56,581 bases of DNA from Chryseobacterium sp. 36-9 (GCA_001898785.1 MKVE01000014.1:77261-133841), one strand, 5' to 3'; positions 8,308-17,201 are shown, counted from the first letter of the stretch. Program-made: numbers and translations. Notes: a model not told the origin generated them from the letters alone.

Positions 8308-9399
8308 ATGAAAAGAGATCTCTATATTGATTTTGCCAAAGGACTGGCTACGATTTCCATAATCTTCATCCACACTGCGTTCTGGAGCGGACAGTTTTAT
8401 ATGCCGACAGAAGCGAGAGTATTTTCCTTGGTTTTTGATGTCGCGTTGTTTTATGCGCTGAGTGGAATCACGTCCGGAAGTAACATTGAAAAGACATTTT
8501 ACAGATTGCTTAAGTTGCAGATCACGTATATGATCTTTGTGACGTTTCTCTTCTTTTTGGATTATTTTTTCAAGATTTTTGGATTGACATTTTTCTCTTT
8601 TGAATGGCTGAAGGATTTTTACTCAACCTTTGGGAGCAAATATGTTCCGACAAGCATCTCGACCGAACCACAATGGCAGATCCTGGGAAATTGGTACTTG
8701 CACGAATATTCCAATTGTGATACATTTCCTGTAGTGATGGGAAGCTTTTGGTATCTGAAGGTTTATTATATCCTCACTGTTCTTGGTGTTTTGATTTTAA
8801 GATTCTTCCCGAAACATATCAATTGGTTTATCTGGATTTGTGTGGTTTTGACTTTGATATTTAATATATTTCCGCAATATTATCCAAACGGACAGGTTGG
8901 TTATGTAGCATTTTATATGATTGTGTTCTTAGTCGCTAACAAAATGCGCGGAAAGACAATACCGGACAAAATGATTCCTGCTCTATATGGATTTGTAGGC
9001 GTCGCATTAGCCTGGATGTTCTGGAATTATGGGGTGGAAATTTTCTACAAACTCAACAAACAAAAATTCCCACCTAAAATTCCTTACATCATTTGGACCT
9101 TGTTTTCATTGGTTACATTATTTGTTTTCTATAATCGATTAAAGATTGAGAAGCCTAATTTCTTCACTAATGTTGGGCAGAATGCAATCTTTTTCTATTT
9201 CGCTCAGGGAATGAGTTCGTCTTTGGTTTATTTCTTTGTGGTTCCAATGAAAGATTCTATGCCTTGGTATTTGTTGGTATTGATTATTTACCCATTCAAT
9301 ATTTTATTGGCATTTTTGATTTCCAAAGGCTTGAAAAAAGTAGATGATTTAGGCTGGAAGGTTTTAGAATTCTTGAGAGAAAAAACAAAGGCTTCGTAA
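8308..9399 (+). CDS. Acyltransferase 3 family integral membrane protein
   Basis: The 363-residue protein has about ten hydrophobic segments throughout. Its N-terminus RDLYIDFAKGLATISIIFIHT matches the opening helix of the OafA/YrhL-type acyltransferase 3 family, where an Asp and a His at the membrane edge support O-acyl transfer to cell-surface sugars. Family members decorate O-antigen, peptidoglycan or secondary metabolites; the acceptor here is unknown. It has its own -7 box and is followed after 16 bases by an unrelated AT-rich gene. The family match rests mainly on the first 25 residues and the topology. Confidence 0.75.
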   Translation: MKRDLYIDFAKGLATISIIFIHTAFWSGQFYMPTEARVFSLVFDVALFYALSGITSGSNIEKTFYRLLKLQITYMIFVTFLFFLDYFFKIFGLTFFSFEWLKDFYSTFGSKYVPTSISTEPQWQILGNWYLHEYSNCDTFPVVMGSFWYLKVYYILTVLGVLILRFFPKHINWFIWICVVLTLIFNIFPQYYPNGQVGYVAFYMIVFLVANKMRGKTIPDKMIPALYGFVGVALAWMFWNYGVEIFYKLNKQKFPPKIPYIIWTLFSLVTLFVFYNRLKIEKPNFFTNVGQNAIFFYFAQGMSSSLVYFFVVPMKDSMPWYLLVLIIYPFNILLAFLISKGLKKVDDLGWKVLEFLREKTKAS

Positions 9400-9415
9400 T
9401 TTTTATATTGTTAAA

Positions 9416-10312
9416 ATGAGCTACGATTTATATTTCTATAAAAGAAAATCCAGCAGTTTATCAGTAGAACAAGTAAAAGATTATTTAAACAAATCTAATC
9501 ATTTCGTTCTTGAGGAAAATGGAAATCAATGGAGTTATCATAATGAAGAAACTGGAGTTTATTTTGGAATTGATTTGAACGAACCAAATACAGACGCTGA
9601 AGAGATAGAAATCTGGGACAGTTTTGAAGATTATGAAAATCTGAACTTCTGTTTTACAATCAATTTTATCAGACCAAATTTTTTCGGGTATGAGTCTTTT
9701 CCTATTTTGGATGAAATCATAGATGACTTGGATTTGTATATTTTGAATATGCAAGATGAAATAGACCCGGATAATCCACAAAAATTTGAAAAAAATTATT
9801 TGGGAAATCAGTGGATTGTTCACAATGAAAGACTTGTAAAAGATAATTTTGAAACTTTTCAAGTCGATTTTTATTCAAAAGAGAATTCGGATTATATTTG
9901 GAATTATCAGTTTAATAGAAATCAACTTCAAGATAATTTGAATGAAGATATTTTTGTTGCGGGCTACATACTTTTGAAAAATATTAATGACGGGAAAATT
10001 TACAGAACTTGTGTTTGGCCAAATCATATTCCTATTATTATTCCACCGGTTGATTTTATCATTATTCAAAAAAATTATAAAAAGTTTTTTAGAAATGTAG
10101 AAGAAAGTGGATTGGTTTCAATTCAACAAATAGAATCGAAATTTGGAAAATATTTCCAGGATTTTGAGTGTGAAATTCCAAATCTTAAAGTTGTTTATCA
10201 AGAAAGTGCTGACAAAATGCAAAAGGAGTTCAACGATTTAAAAATTGAATCTCAAGTCAATGATTTTGGAAACTTAGTTTCATTTGACAGATTGGTTAAT
10301 GTCAAGCCTTGA
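9416..10312 (+). CDS. Protein of unknown function, AT-rich
   Basis: I do not recognise this 298-residue cytoplasmic protein. It begins MSYDLYFYKRK and has two halves that each start with an acidic stretch followed by aromatic-rich sequence. There is no signal peptide and no membrane segment. A small domain opening with YDLYFY-like sequence occurs in several bacterial orphan families, some near toxin-immunity loci, but I cannot support such a role here. Codon use is visibly more AT-rich than that of the neighbours mutL and miaE, which hints at later acquisition. It may be co-transcribed with the acyltransferase 16 bases upstream and ends at a strong bidirectional terminator. Confidence 0.6.
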   Translation: MSYDLYFYKRKSSSLSVEQVKDYLNKSNHFVLEENGNQWSYHNEETGVYFGIDLNEPNTDAEEIEIWDSFEDYENLNFCFTINFIRPNFFGYESFPILDEIIDDLDLYILNMQDEIDPDNPQKFEKNYLGNQWIVHNERLVKDNFETFQVDFYSKENSDYIWNYQFNRNQLQDNLNEDIFVAGYILLKNINDGKIYRTCVWPNHIPIIIPPVDFIIIQKNYKKFFRNVEESGLVSIQQIESKFGKYFQDFECEIPNLKVVYQESADKMQKEFNDLKIESQVNDFGNLVSFDRLVNVKP

Positions 10313-10341
10313 TAATGCCGTTTCACAAAAAACACAGCATA

Positions 10342-10367
10342 AAAAAGCGCTCCTAGAAGCGCTTTTT
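10342..10367. terminator. Bidirectional terminator
   Basis: AAAAAGCGCT and AGCGCTTTTT form a perfect 10-base stem around a 6-base loop between two convergent genes (stops at 10312 and 10375). A/T runs on both sides make it usable from either strand. Confidence 0.9.
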
Positions 10368-10374
10368 AATATTC

Positions 10375-10605
10375 TTAATCATCTTTTCTTCTTCCTCTTG
10401 AAGCGATGATTGCGATAATGATAATTAGTATCACACCTCCAATAACCCAATAAAGTGGATTGGTCTGCCATTCTTCTGTTCGTGTGGTCACATTGGTTGT
10501 TTTTGTAACCAAGGAATCCTGAGCAAAGGATAATGTGTAAGTAAACATTGACAAAATACTAAATAGAAAGAATTTAGCACGATTGTAGAATTTTGTATTT
10601 TTCAT
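10375..10605 (-). CDS. Small exported protein with C-terminal membrane anchor
   Basis: The 76-residue product has a signal peptide probably cut after SFA (before Gln29), a polar Thr-rich middle of about 20 residues, then a hydrophobic helix starting at a Gly-Gly pair (IGGVILIIIIAIIAS) and ending in a basic tail RGRRKDD. A mature chain of about 48 residues anchored by its C-terminus is what remains. The layout, GG then helix then Arg cluster, resembles C-terminal protein-sorting tails cut by rhomboid-type sortases, but a plain tail anchor is the simpler reading. Function unknown. It stands alone between a terminator and a long AT-rich leader. Confidence 0.65.
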   Translation of the reverse strand: MKNTKFYNRAKFFLFSILSMFTYTLSFAQDSLVTKTTNVTTRTEEWQTNPLYWVIGGVILIIIIAIIASRGRRKDD

Positions 10606-10747
10606 AATTTTATTATTTTACAATTACCAAATTTTCAATATTCGTGCCATATCGATTTGAATGTAATAAAATAATTTATTCTTAAAAATTGTATTTATAT
10701 AGATTCATTTATCCTTTCAAATTGTTATTTTTACAAAAAAAATAAAA

Positions 10748-11329
10748 ATGTTTCGTCTCAAACTTCCTACAGATCCGCGTTGGGCTAATATTGCAGAAGA
10801 TAATCTGGAAGAGATTCTTACAGACCACGCCTGGTGTGAACAAAAGGCAGCGACCAATGCTATCGGGCTTATCACAATGGTTCCTGAGCACACGGAAATG
10901 GTAACGGAACTCTTAGCTATTGCACAAGAAGAAATGGACCATTTTAACCAGGTTCACGAGATCATTAAAAAAAGAGGCGGCGTTTTGGGTAGAACCCGTA
11001 AAGACGATTATGTGAATGACCTGATAAAATTCATTGTAAAAGGTGGGAACAGGACGGACCTTTTGGTAGATAAAATGCTATTTGCAGCAATGATAGAAGC
11101 CAGAAGCTGTGAGCGTTTCAAGGTGCTGACAGAAAATATCAAAGACGAAGAGTTGAAAAAATTCTATAACGATCTGATGATTTCCGAAGCCAATCATTAT
11201 ACAACATTTATTGGATTTGCAAGACAAATCGGTGATCCGGATAAAGTGAACAGGCGCTGGGAAGAATGGCTGGAATACGAAGCGCAGATTATCCAATCTT
11301 ACGGTAACAAAGAAACAATCCACGGCTAA
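10748..11329 (+). CDS. miaE: tRNA-(ms[2]io[6]A)-hydroxylase
   Basis: MiaE is a non-haem di-iron monooxygenase that hydroxylates the isopentenyl side chain of ms2i6A at position 37 of tRNAs reading U-starting codons. The 193-residue protein is a ferritin-like four-helix bundle. The iron-binding residues fit the family: Glu31 (WCEQKA), Glu62-x-x-His65 (EEMDH), Glu117 in IEARSCERF and Glu147-x-x-His150 (SEANHY). Length is that of the short bacterial MiaE group. The DUF502 gene follows after 23 bases on the same strand, so the two may be co-transcribed. Confidence 0.9.
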   Translation: MFRLKLPTDPRWANIAEDNLEEILTDHAWCEQKAATNAIGLITMVPEHTEMVTELLAIAQEEMDHFNQVHEIIKKRGGVLGRTRKDDYVNDLIKFIVKGGNRTDLLVDKMLFAAMIEARSCERFKVLTENIKDEELKKFYNDLMISEANHYTTFIGFARQIGDPDKVNRRWEEWLEYEAQIIQSYGNKETIHG

Positions 11330-11352
11330 TGACTTGGTGACAAATAACTAAT

Positions 11353-11967
11353 ATGAACAGAAGCTTTAACGATTACCTTCGCCTTTTTCTTCGGTCCTTT
11401 ATCCAGGGACTGATCATTATTGGCCCTTTCGCAATTACGGTTTGGATTATTTGGTATATCGTTTTCAGCATCGACAATATTATTCCATCGGTTTCGGAAA
11501 AATTCCCGGGACTGATATTCGTGACGGTTATCTTCGGGACAACATTCATCGGATTCTTTGGGAACAAATTCATTATTGGAAGGTTAATTGTAGACGGCGT
11601 CGATTATGTTCTGGAGCATATTCCCGGAATCAAATTTATTTACACCTCTCTGAAAGATGTCTTAGGTTCTTTTGTTGGTGATAAGAAAAAATTCAATATT
11701 CCGGTCTGGGTCAAGACTAATGAAGAACCAGAGATTTGGCGTATAGGTTTTCTAACGCAGTCTGATATGTCGGCTGTGAACCTTGACCATATGGTGGCTG
11801 TTTACTTGCCGCATTCTTACGCCGTTTCCGGCTGGGTGATTATTACCAAATTCAACAACATAAAAGAAGTTACCGGAATGAGTTCTGCCGAAGCTATGAA
11901 ATTTGCCGTGAGTGGTGGCGTAGCCGGTTTCCATTCGGACGATAATGTTTTCAAAGCACCGGAATAG
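11353..11967 (+). CDS. DUF502 family membrane protein
   Basis: This 204-residue protein has two N-terminal transmembrane helices (about 15-37 and 53-75) followed by a soluble domain. The pattern GPFAITVWI in the first helix, IPGIKFIYTSLKDVLG after the second and the glycine-rich end of the soluble domain (AVSGGVAGF) match DUF502. The family is widespread and uncharacterised in bacteria; related plant proteins take part in intracellular trafficking. Function here cannot be named. It follows miaE by 23 bases and ends 100 bases before tryptophanase. Confidence 0.85.
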   Translation: MNRSFNDYLRLFLRSFIQGLIIIGPFAITVWIIWYIVFSIDNIIPSVSEKFPGLIFVTVIFGTTFIGFFGNKFIIGRLIVDGVDYVLEHIPGIKFIYTSLKDVLGSFVGDKKKFNIPVWVKTNEEPEIWRIGFLTQSDMSAVNLDHMVAVYLPHSYAVSGWVIITKFNNIKEVTGMSSAEAMKFAVSGGVAGFHSDDNVFKAPE

Positions 11968-11988
11968 TTTTCAATTAATAATTAAAAA

Positions 11989-12051
11989 ATGAATAATGAA
12001 TGTCAAGATTTGATGTGCATTATTTGGTCTTTTCAAAATATTAATTATTAA
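11989..12051 (+). CDS. Candidate Trp-containing leader peptide of tryptophanase (speculative)
   Basis: A 20-codon ORF, MNNECQDLMCIIWSFQNINY, starts with ATG, ends 16 bases before the tryptophanase start codon and has a single tryptophan at residue 13. In enterobacteria the tna operon is induced through a 24-residue leader, TnaC, with its only Trp at residue 12. Here an Asn sits four residues after the Trp, where TnaC has a functional Asp. The terminal Pro essential for TnaC stalling is missing. The surrounding DNA is low-complexity AT-rich sequence, so chance is a serious alternative and no Rho-site equivalent was identified. Confidence 0.25.
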   Translation: MNNECQDLMCIIWSFQNINY

Positions 12052-12067
12052 TTTAAATTATTCATTT

Positions 12068-13444
12068 ATGAATCTTCCTTACGCAGAACCATTTAGAATC
12101 AAAATGGTTGAAGAGATATATCAATCCACAAAAGAACAACGCGAACAATGGCTGAAGGAAGCCAATTATAATCTTTTTAATCTGAGAAGTTCACACGTAT
12201 TCATCGATCTGCTGACAGACAGTGGAACCGGGGCAATGAGTGATAAGCAATGGGGCGCACTGATGATCGGTGACGAAAGCTATGCCGGTTCCCGTTCATT
12301 CGAAGCTTTACAGCAAACCGTTGAAAACATTACCGGGTTTCCTTATTTGTTACCGACACATCAAGGTCGTGCAGCGGAAAACGTTTTGTTTTCGGTGTTG
12401 GTAAAAGAAGGTGATGTTGTTCCTGGAAACTCCCATTTTGATACTACAAAAGGTCATATAGAATTTAGAAAAGCACACGCCATTGATTGCACCATTGACG
12501 AAGCTTTTGATATCAACAATCTTCATCCTTTTAAAGGGAATCTTGATCTGGAAAAGCTGGAAGAGGTTTACAAATCTCATCCAAAAGAACAGATCCCGTT
12601 CTGTTTGATTACCATTACCTGTAATTCTTCCGGTGGGCAACCTGTTTCTTTGGAAAATATAAGCGCTGTAAAAGAATTGTCGGATCAATATGGGATTCCT
12701 GTTTTATTTGATTCGGCGCGATTTGCAGAGAATGCTTATTTTATCAAAAAACGAGAAGAAGGACAACAACATAAAACCATCAAAGAAATATGTAAAGAAC
12801 TTTTTTCTTATGGTGAGGGAATGACAATGAGTTCTAAAAAAGATGGCTTGGTAAATATCGGAGGATTTATCGCATTGAAAAACAGGGATATTTTTGAAAA
12901 AGCTTCTAATTTTACAATCATCTACGAAGGTTTCATTACTTACGGAGGAATGGCGGGAAGAGATATGTCAGCATTGGCCGCCGGCCTTAATGAAGCAACA
13001 GAGTTCCCTTATTTAGAAAGCAGAATTTCTCAGGTTGAATATCTCGGTAATCAGTTAATGGAAGCTGGGATTCCTGTCCAGAAACCAATTGGCGGACATG
13101 CCGTTTTTATTGATGCGCTTAACTTTTTACCTAACATCAAAAGAGAGGAATTTCCTGCACAGACTCTTGCAATCGAGCTTTATAAGGAAGCCGGAATCCG
13201 AGGTGTGGAAATTGGAACTTTGTTGGCAGACAGAGATCCTGAAACGAGGGAAAATCGTTATCCAAAACTGGAATTGGTGAGATTGGCCATCCCAAGGAGA
13301 ACTTACACCAATAATCATATGGATTATGTAGCTGCCGCTGTGAAGAACGTTTTCGAAAAAAGAAATGACATTACAAAAGGTTACAAGATCAAACGCGAAC
13401 CGGAAATTTTAAGGCACTTTACAGTTCAGCTAGATAAAGCATAA
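12068..13444 (+). CDS. tnaA: Tryptophanase (tryptophan indole-lyase)
   Basis: This PLP-dependent beta-eliminating lyase should convert L-tryptophan to indole, pyruvate and ammonia. The 458-residue protein shows FIDLLTDSGTGAMSD, PTHQGRAAEN, FDTTKGH, SGGQPVS, DSARFAENAYFIK and the PLP lysine in MSSKKDG (Lys258). The close alternative is tyrosine phenol-lyase. It reads VEIGTLLADRDPETR where tyrosine phenol-lyase carries a tyrosine-binding Arg in MERGI, and it keeps LRHFT near the C-terminus as in tryptophanase where tyrosine phenol-lyase has LRFFT. Both favour tryptophanase. No tnaB-type permease is adjacent. A short Trp-containing ORF lies just upstream. Confidence 0.85.
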   Translation: MNLPYAEPFRIKMVEEIYQSTKEQREQWLKEANYNLFNLRSSHVFIDLLTDSGTGAMSDKQWGALMIGDESYAGSRSFEALQQTVENITGFPYLLPTHQGRAAENVLFSVLVKEGDVVPGNSHFDTTKGHIEFRKAHAIDCTIDEAFDINNLHPFKGNLDLEKLEEVYKSHPKEQIPFCLITITCNSSGGQPVSLENISAVKELSDQYGIPVLFDSARFAENAYFIKKREEGQQHKTIKEICKELFSYGEGMTMSSKKDGLVNIGGFIALKNRDIFEKASNFTIIYEGFITYGGMAGRDMSALAAGLNEATEFPYLESRISQVEYLGNQLMEAGIPVQKPIGGHAVFIDALNFLPNIKREEFPAQTLAIELYKEAGIRGVEIGTLLADRDPETRENRYPKLELVRLAIPRRTYTNNHMDYVAAAVKNVFEKRNDITKGYKIKREPEILRHFTVQLDKA

Positions 13445-13447
13445 AAC

Positions 13448-13478
13448 AAAAAAGAGCAATTGATATTGCTCTTTTTTT
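13448..13478. terminator. Bidirectional terminator between tnaA and porW
   Basis: AAAAAAGAGCAAT and ATTGCTCTTTTTT pair perfectly around a TGAT loop, between the convergent stops at 13444 and 13478. Confidence 0.9.
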
Positions 13479-16015
13479 TATTTCTTTCTTTTGGCTTGTT
13501 CCGGAGTTGCTGTTTTTACTCCTGTTTGTTGAGGCATCTCTACACTTCCCGGAATTCCTGGTCCGCCAATTGGCGCACTGCTGTTCAACTGCTCTTTTTG
13601 TCTTTCCTCTTCTTCAGCATTAGTGGTCGAAGGATTATCTTTCTGTGACATTGCGTTTCCATTTTCATCGGTGAATTCCAATTTTGCGTCACTCTTTAAA
13701 AATTTAAGAAGATCCTTGGCTTTTTTACCTTCGGGCGTATTGCCATAATTAAGAACAATCTGTTCCAATTGCAGAATCATAATTTCTTTTCCTGCAGTTT
13801 TGCCGGCATTATAAGCGTTCAATAAATAAAATTTAGGCACCAATGCATCTTTTGGATGATCTGCAATGGCTTTATCAGCCATCGTGGTTGATTCCGAATA
13901 CTTTTCTGTCAGATAAAGATTGTAAGCATCTGCATATAGTTTTTCCACATCTGCAGAGGATTTGTTGAAATCTTTGCTTTTTGGATTTTTTACAAATTCC
14001 GCATAGGAAGTATATGGATATTTCTGAAGAATAATCTGTTTTGCTTTTTCCGCGTCGGCAGGATTTTTTTCATAATTGAAAACGAAAATATTATATAAAG
14101 CCAGCAAATCTGTTTCTTCGTCGGGTTTGTTATCTACAAGATCATATAGGGTTTTGGTTGCCAGTTTTGTATTTCCGAAGAATGATTCATACATTCTTCC
14201 CATTCCGAGACTGGCAGTGTCCCTGTCTTTTTTGAGCTTGTCCAGTTCTGTTTTTGATGTAGGAATTTTTTCTATGTAGAACTCTGGTTCCAAACGTCTG
14301 GGATCCGGAGCACTTGTTATTCCTAATGCTTCATTTTTGAGATCTTCAATAGTCGTTGTTTTTGCAGAATAACGCCAGTTATCCTGTAAGGTTCTGTTCC
14401 CCCAAACTTGTTTGAAAGCCGTTTCTCCTCTTGGGATATTGTTTGCATTGGCAAAATAAAAGGTTGACCCTCCAGTATTAATTCCAAAGTTTTGGAAGCT
14501 GTTGCTATCTGTAGAATTATTTGCGAAAATAGAATTGGCATTGTAATCCCCATTATCAAAGCCTTTGCTTCTTTCGGCTCTTCTTTTTTCTAATGCTTCG
14601 GCAGCTTCCTTTTCTTTGATTTTCTCGATGTATTTTGTAAAATATTCTCTTTTTTCAGCATCGGTCATTTTTGCCAAAGCCAGGATACTGTCATTCTTTT
14701 TTACAACATAATAGTTTTTTGAAAGCTTTTTGATATTGGCAGTAAGATCTGTTAACCTGTCTTTTTCAGGTTTATAAGTCATAACCGCTAATGCGCTGTC
14801 ATAATAAACTCCTGCAGTCAAATAATCATCTTTTGCAAAATATTTTTTTGCCAACTCGGAATAAGTCAATCCACGAATCTGAGGATCGGATTGCTTCTCT
14901 TTTAACGCTTTTCTGAAATAAGAATCTGCTATAGAATCTTTTGTCGCAGAAGTTGCAATCAGGCCGCTGGCATAATATAATTCATTTTTTCGGGAAGCGT
15001 AAGTTCCTTTTTTGGCAATTTTATCGATATAAGCAATGGCCTCTTCATAACTGTCTGCTTTTCCGTCAAAAGTTTTTGCAATTTCTATTTGGGATTTGAC
15101 TTCAAACTCGTAGTTGTTAGCATACTTATAAGCTGTTGCAAAGGATTCTCTTGCTTCGGATTTTTGTCCCAAATCAGAAAGAATCTGTCCTCTTAAAAAT
15201 GCAATTCTACTTCTTGTTTTTCTATTTTTATTGTAAGTAAAGGCTTCATCCAGAACTTCAGCGGCTAGTTCCTTTTTACCCCACTTCAAAAAATTATCGG
15301 CCTGATAAACTTTGAGAATTTTTTTATGCTCTTTTTTTAGTTTTATCTTCGGGTCTTCTTCTAATTCCTTAAAAACTTCATCCGCTCGGTAATATTCTTT
15401 CATTTTTGTGAAATTGGCAGCCTGATAAATCTTAGCCAGAGGCAATCTTTTATCTTTGCTCATGGTATTGAAAATATAACCTAGCGCATCAAGGGATTCC
15501 AAATATTTGCCTTGATACATTCTTGCTTTGGCCAGCAAAATATAAGCATCAAATATTTTCTTGTTTTTCTCTACACCGCTGACAAGAACAGAATATTTTG
15601 AAATTGCTTTTAATGCTTTTGCTTCTGTAATCTGAAGTGTGGATGCGCCCTTTTTGGTGTTGTTGGATGATAAACTTCTATCGCCTCCGCTATTGTTAAA
15701 TGTCGCTTCATTACCGGCTCTACCTCTTAACGGCATAGGACCGGAATCAGAGCCTGATGTTGAAACACCGTTTTGCAAATCATCCATATTATCTTCTGTA
15801 GTATAGACAGAAATATACGGATCAAAGAAATTGTCCACATGTGCTTTGTCTCGGCTTTCGAGTTCGAAATTCAAAGCTTCCTTACTGTTAAACAAGGTGT
15901 TATAATAGGTCATAAACCTGTTCACGGGTCCACTTTTGGTCTTTTTCTTCTTTGTTCGTGGATTACAGGCAATAACGCTGATGACGGCAAGTATGATTAG
16001 TAAATATTTTTTCAT
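13478..16015 (-). CDS. porW: Type IX secretion system TPR lipoprotein PorW/SprE
   Basis: PorW (SprE in gliding flavobacteria) is a periplasmic-side outer-membrane lipoprotein needed for T9SS function, thought to couple the secretion motor to the translocon. The 845-residue protein begins with a lipoprotein signal and lipobox VIAC (Cys17), then the basic patch NPRTKKKKTKS and the FMTYYNTLFNSKEAL motif that opens this family. TPR-like helical repeats run from about 145 to 450, a disordered Asn/Ser linker lies near 485-530, and more repeats follow at 600-780 before a Pro/Gln-rich tail. Length fits the family. A T9SS cargo protein is encoded at 37907-38716, consistent with a working system. Confidence 0.85.
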   Translation of the reverse strand: MKKYLLIILAVISVIACNPRTKKKKTKSGPVNRFMTYYNTLFNSKEALNFELESRDKAHVDNFFDPYISVYTTEDNMDDLQNGVSTSGSDSGPMPLRGRAGNEATFNNSGGDRSLSSNNTKKGASTLQITEAKALKAISKYSVLVSGVEKNKKIFDAYILLAKARMYQGKYLESLDALGYIFNTMSKDKRLPLAKIYQAANFTKMKEYYRADEVFKELEEDPKIKLKKEHKKILKVYQADNFLKWGKKELAAEVLDEAFTYNKNRKTRSRIAFLRGQILSDLGQKSEARESFATAYKYANNYEFEVKSQIEIAKTFDGKADSYEEAIAYIDKIAKKGTYASRKNELYYASGLIATSATKDSIADSYFRKALKEKQSDPQIRGLTYSELAKKYFAKDDYLTAGVYYDSALAVMTYKPEKDRLTDLTANIKKLSKNYYVVKKNDSILALAKMTDAEKREYFTKYIEKIKEKEAAEALEKRRAERSKGFDNGDYNANSIFANNSTDSNSFQNFGINTGGSTFYFANANNIPRGETAFKQVWGNRTLQDNWRYSAKTTTIEDLKNEALGITSAPDPRRLEPEFYIEKIPTSKTELDKLKKDRDTASLGMGRMYESFFGNTKLATKTLYDLVDNKPDEETDLLALYNIFVFNYEKNPADAEKAKQIILQKYPYTSYAEFVKNPKSKDFNKSSADVEKLYADAYNLYLTEKYSESTTMADKAIADHPKDALVPKFYLLNAYNAGKTAGKEIMILQLEQIVLNYGNTPEGKKAKDLLKFLKSDAKLEFTDENGNAMSQKDNPSTTNAEEEERQKEQLNSSAPIGGPGIPGSVEMPQQTGVKTATPEQAKRKK

Positions 16016-16096
16016 CTAATTATTTGAAATGAAATTCAAGTTTAATCTGTAAAAATAACGAAAAATTGCAAAGAAAATTATTCAAGACAGTTAGTT

Positions 16097-16669
16097 TTAA
16101 TAATTGTTCGGAAAGCAACCCAATTTCTTAAGCTCCTCATAAACCAAATCTACGGGAAAGCCCATTACAGAATAAAAAGAGCCGGATATATTTTTTACTT
16201 TTGCCATTCCTAGCCATTCCTGAATTCCATAAGAACCGGCCTTATCCATTGGCTTATAATTTTTGACATAAAAATCAATTTCCGGGTCTGATATTTCCGA
16301 GAGTTCTACATCTGTTTTGCTGGTTTTACTGACCTGATTGTCATTAGTTTTGATTGTAAAAGCCGTATAAACCTGATGTTCTTTTCCGGAGAGATTTCTG
16401 ATCATTTCAAAAGCTTCTTTTTCATCTTTAGGCTTGAGAAGTATTTTTTGATCTAATGCAACAATGGTATCAGATGTTATCAGGATTTCATCAGATTTTA
16501 ATTCCAAAGCTTCTGCTTTCTTTTCGGAAATATATTCTGCAATCTGGTCCGGCCTTAGATCAGAAGGATACGACTCATCAACATCAATTTTAACAACCTC
16601 GAACTGGTAGCCTAATTGTATTAATAATTCTTTCCGTCTGGGAGAATTGGAAGCCAGTAATAGTTTCAT
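16097..16669 (-). CDS. maf: Maf-type nucleoside triphosphate pyrophosphatase
   Basis: Maf proteins hydrolyse dTTP, UTP or modified nucleotides to monophosphates and pyrophosphate. The hallmark LLLASNSPRRKELL sits at the N-terminus, with SDTIVALD as the catalytic-acid motif near residue 67, KPKDEKEAFEMI and the GSYGIQEW motif typical of the YhdE subgroup. I chose the ATG at 16669 (190 residues). It lies 10 bases after the kdsC stop and places the substrate loop at the expected distance from the start; an upstream start at 16705 would add 12 residues and run into kdsC. It forms a two-gene unit with kdsC. Confidence 0.9.
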   Translation of the reverse strand: MKLLLASNSPRRKELLIQLGYQFEVVKIDVDESYPSDLRPDQIAEYISEKKAEALELKSDEILITSDTIVALDQKILLKPKDEKEAFEMIRNLSGKEHQVYTAFTIKTNDNQVSKTSKTDVELSEISDPEIDFYVKNYKPMDKAGSYGIQEWLGMAKVKNISGSFYSVMGFPVDLVYEELKKLGCFPNNY

Positions 16670-16679
16670 TTGTAAAGAT

Positions 16680-17201
16680 TTAAGCTGATTTTGTTTCTTC
16701 GTCAAGATTCCATTTTCCCTGGACTTTCATCACTTGCTCAATGACATCACGTACAGCACCTTTTCCACCAAAAACGGGAGAAATATAATCCGAAATGGCT
16801 TTCACTTCGGGAACTGCATTTGCGGGGCAGGCAGCAATCTCAGCTAATCTCATAATCCCGATGTCAGGAATGTCGTCGCCCATCATCAGAATTTCAGAAT
16901 CCTGCAAATTATATTTTAATTTGAAATCTTCATAATCAGAAACTTTGTGAGAAGATTTGGCATAATAATCTTTGATGCCAAGATACTCCATTCTGTTTTT
17001 TACCATTGGATCGTTTCCGCCAGTGATGATCCCAATTTTGTAGCCCTGCTTCAAAGACTGAACTACCGCATAACCATCCAAAACACTCATCACACGAGAC
17101 ATATTTTTGTCCGGCAGGAGATAGACACTTCCGTCTGTGAACACGCCATCAACATCAAATACGAAGGCTTTTATATTTTTAAGTTTTGTCAAATAACTCA
17201 T
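16680..17201 (-). CDS. kdsC: 3-deoxy-D-manno-octulosonate 8-phosphate phosphatase
   Basis: KdsC removes phosphate from KDO-8-P in the pathway supplying KDO to the lipopolysaccharide core. It is a small tetrameric HAD hydrolase. The nucleophile motif FDVDGVFTDG, motif II Thr in IITGGND, the Lys in AKSSHK and the GDDIPD metal site are present, as is the ACPANAVPEVK signature. I chose the ATG at 17201 (173 residues): the in-frame ATG at 17225 falls directly at the end of the U-tract of the preceding gene's terminator, where a messenger could hardly start. It leads a unit with maf. Confidence 0.9.
   Translation of the reverse strand: MSYLTKLKNIKAFVFDVDGVFTDGSVYLLPDKNMSRVMSVLDGYAVVQSLKQGYKIGIITGGNDPMVKNRMEYLGIKDYYAKSSHKVSDYEDFKLKYNLQDSEILMMGDDIPDIGIMRLAEIAACPANAVPEVKAISDYISPVFGGKGAVRDVIEQVMKVQGKWNLDEETKSA

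Noticed and set aside
12068-13444. Tyrosine phenol-lyase as the identity of the 458-residue lyase
   Set aside because: It lacks the tyrosine-specific Arg in the MERGI segment and has LRHFT as in tryptophanase.
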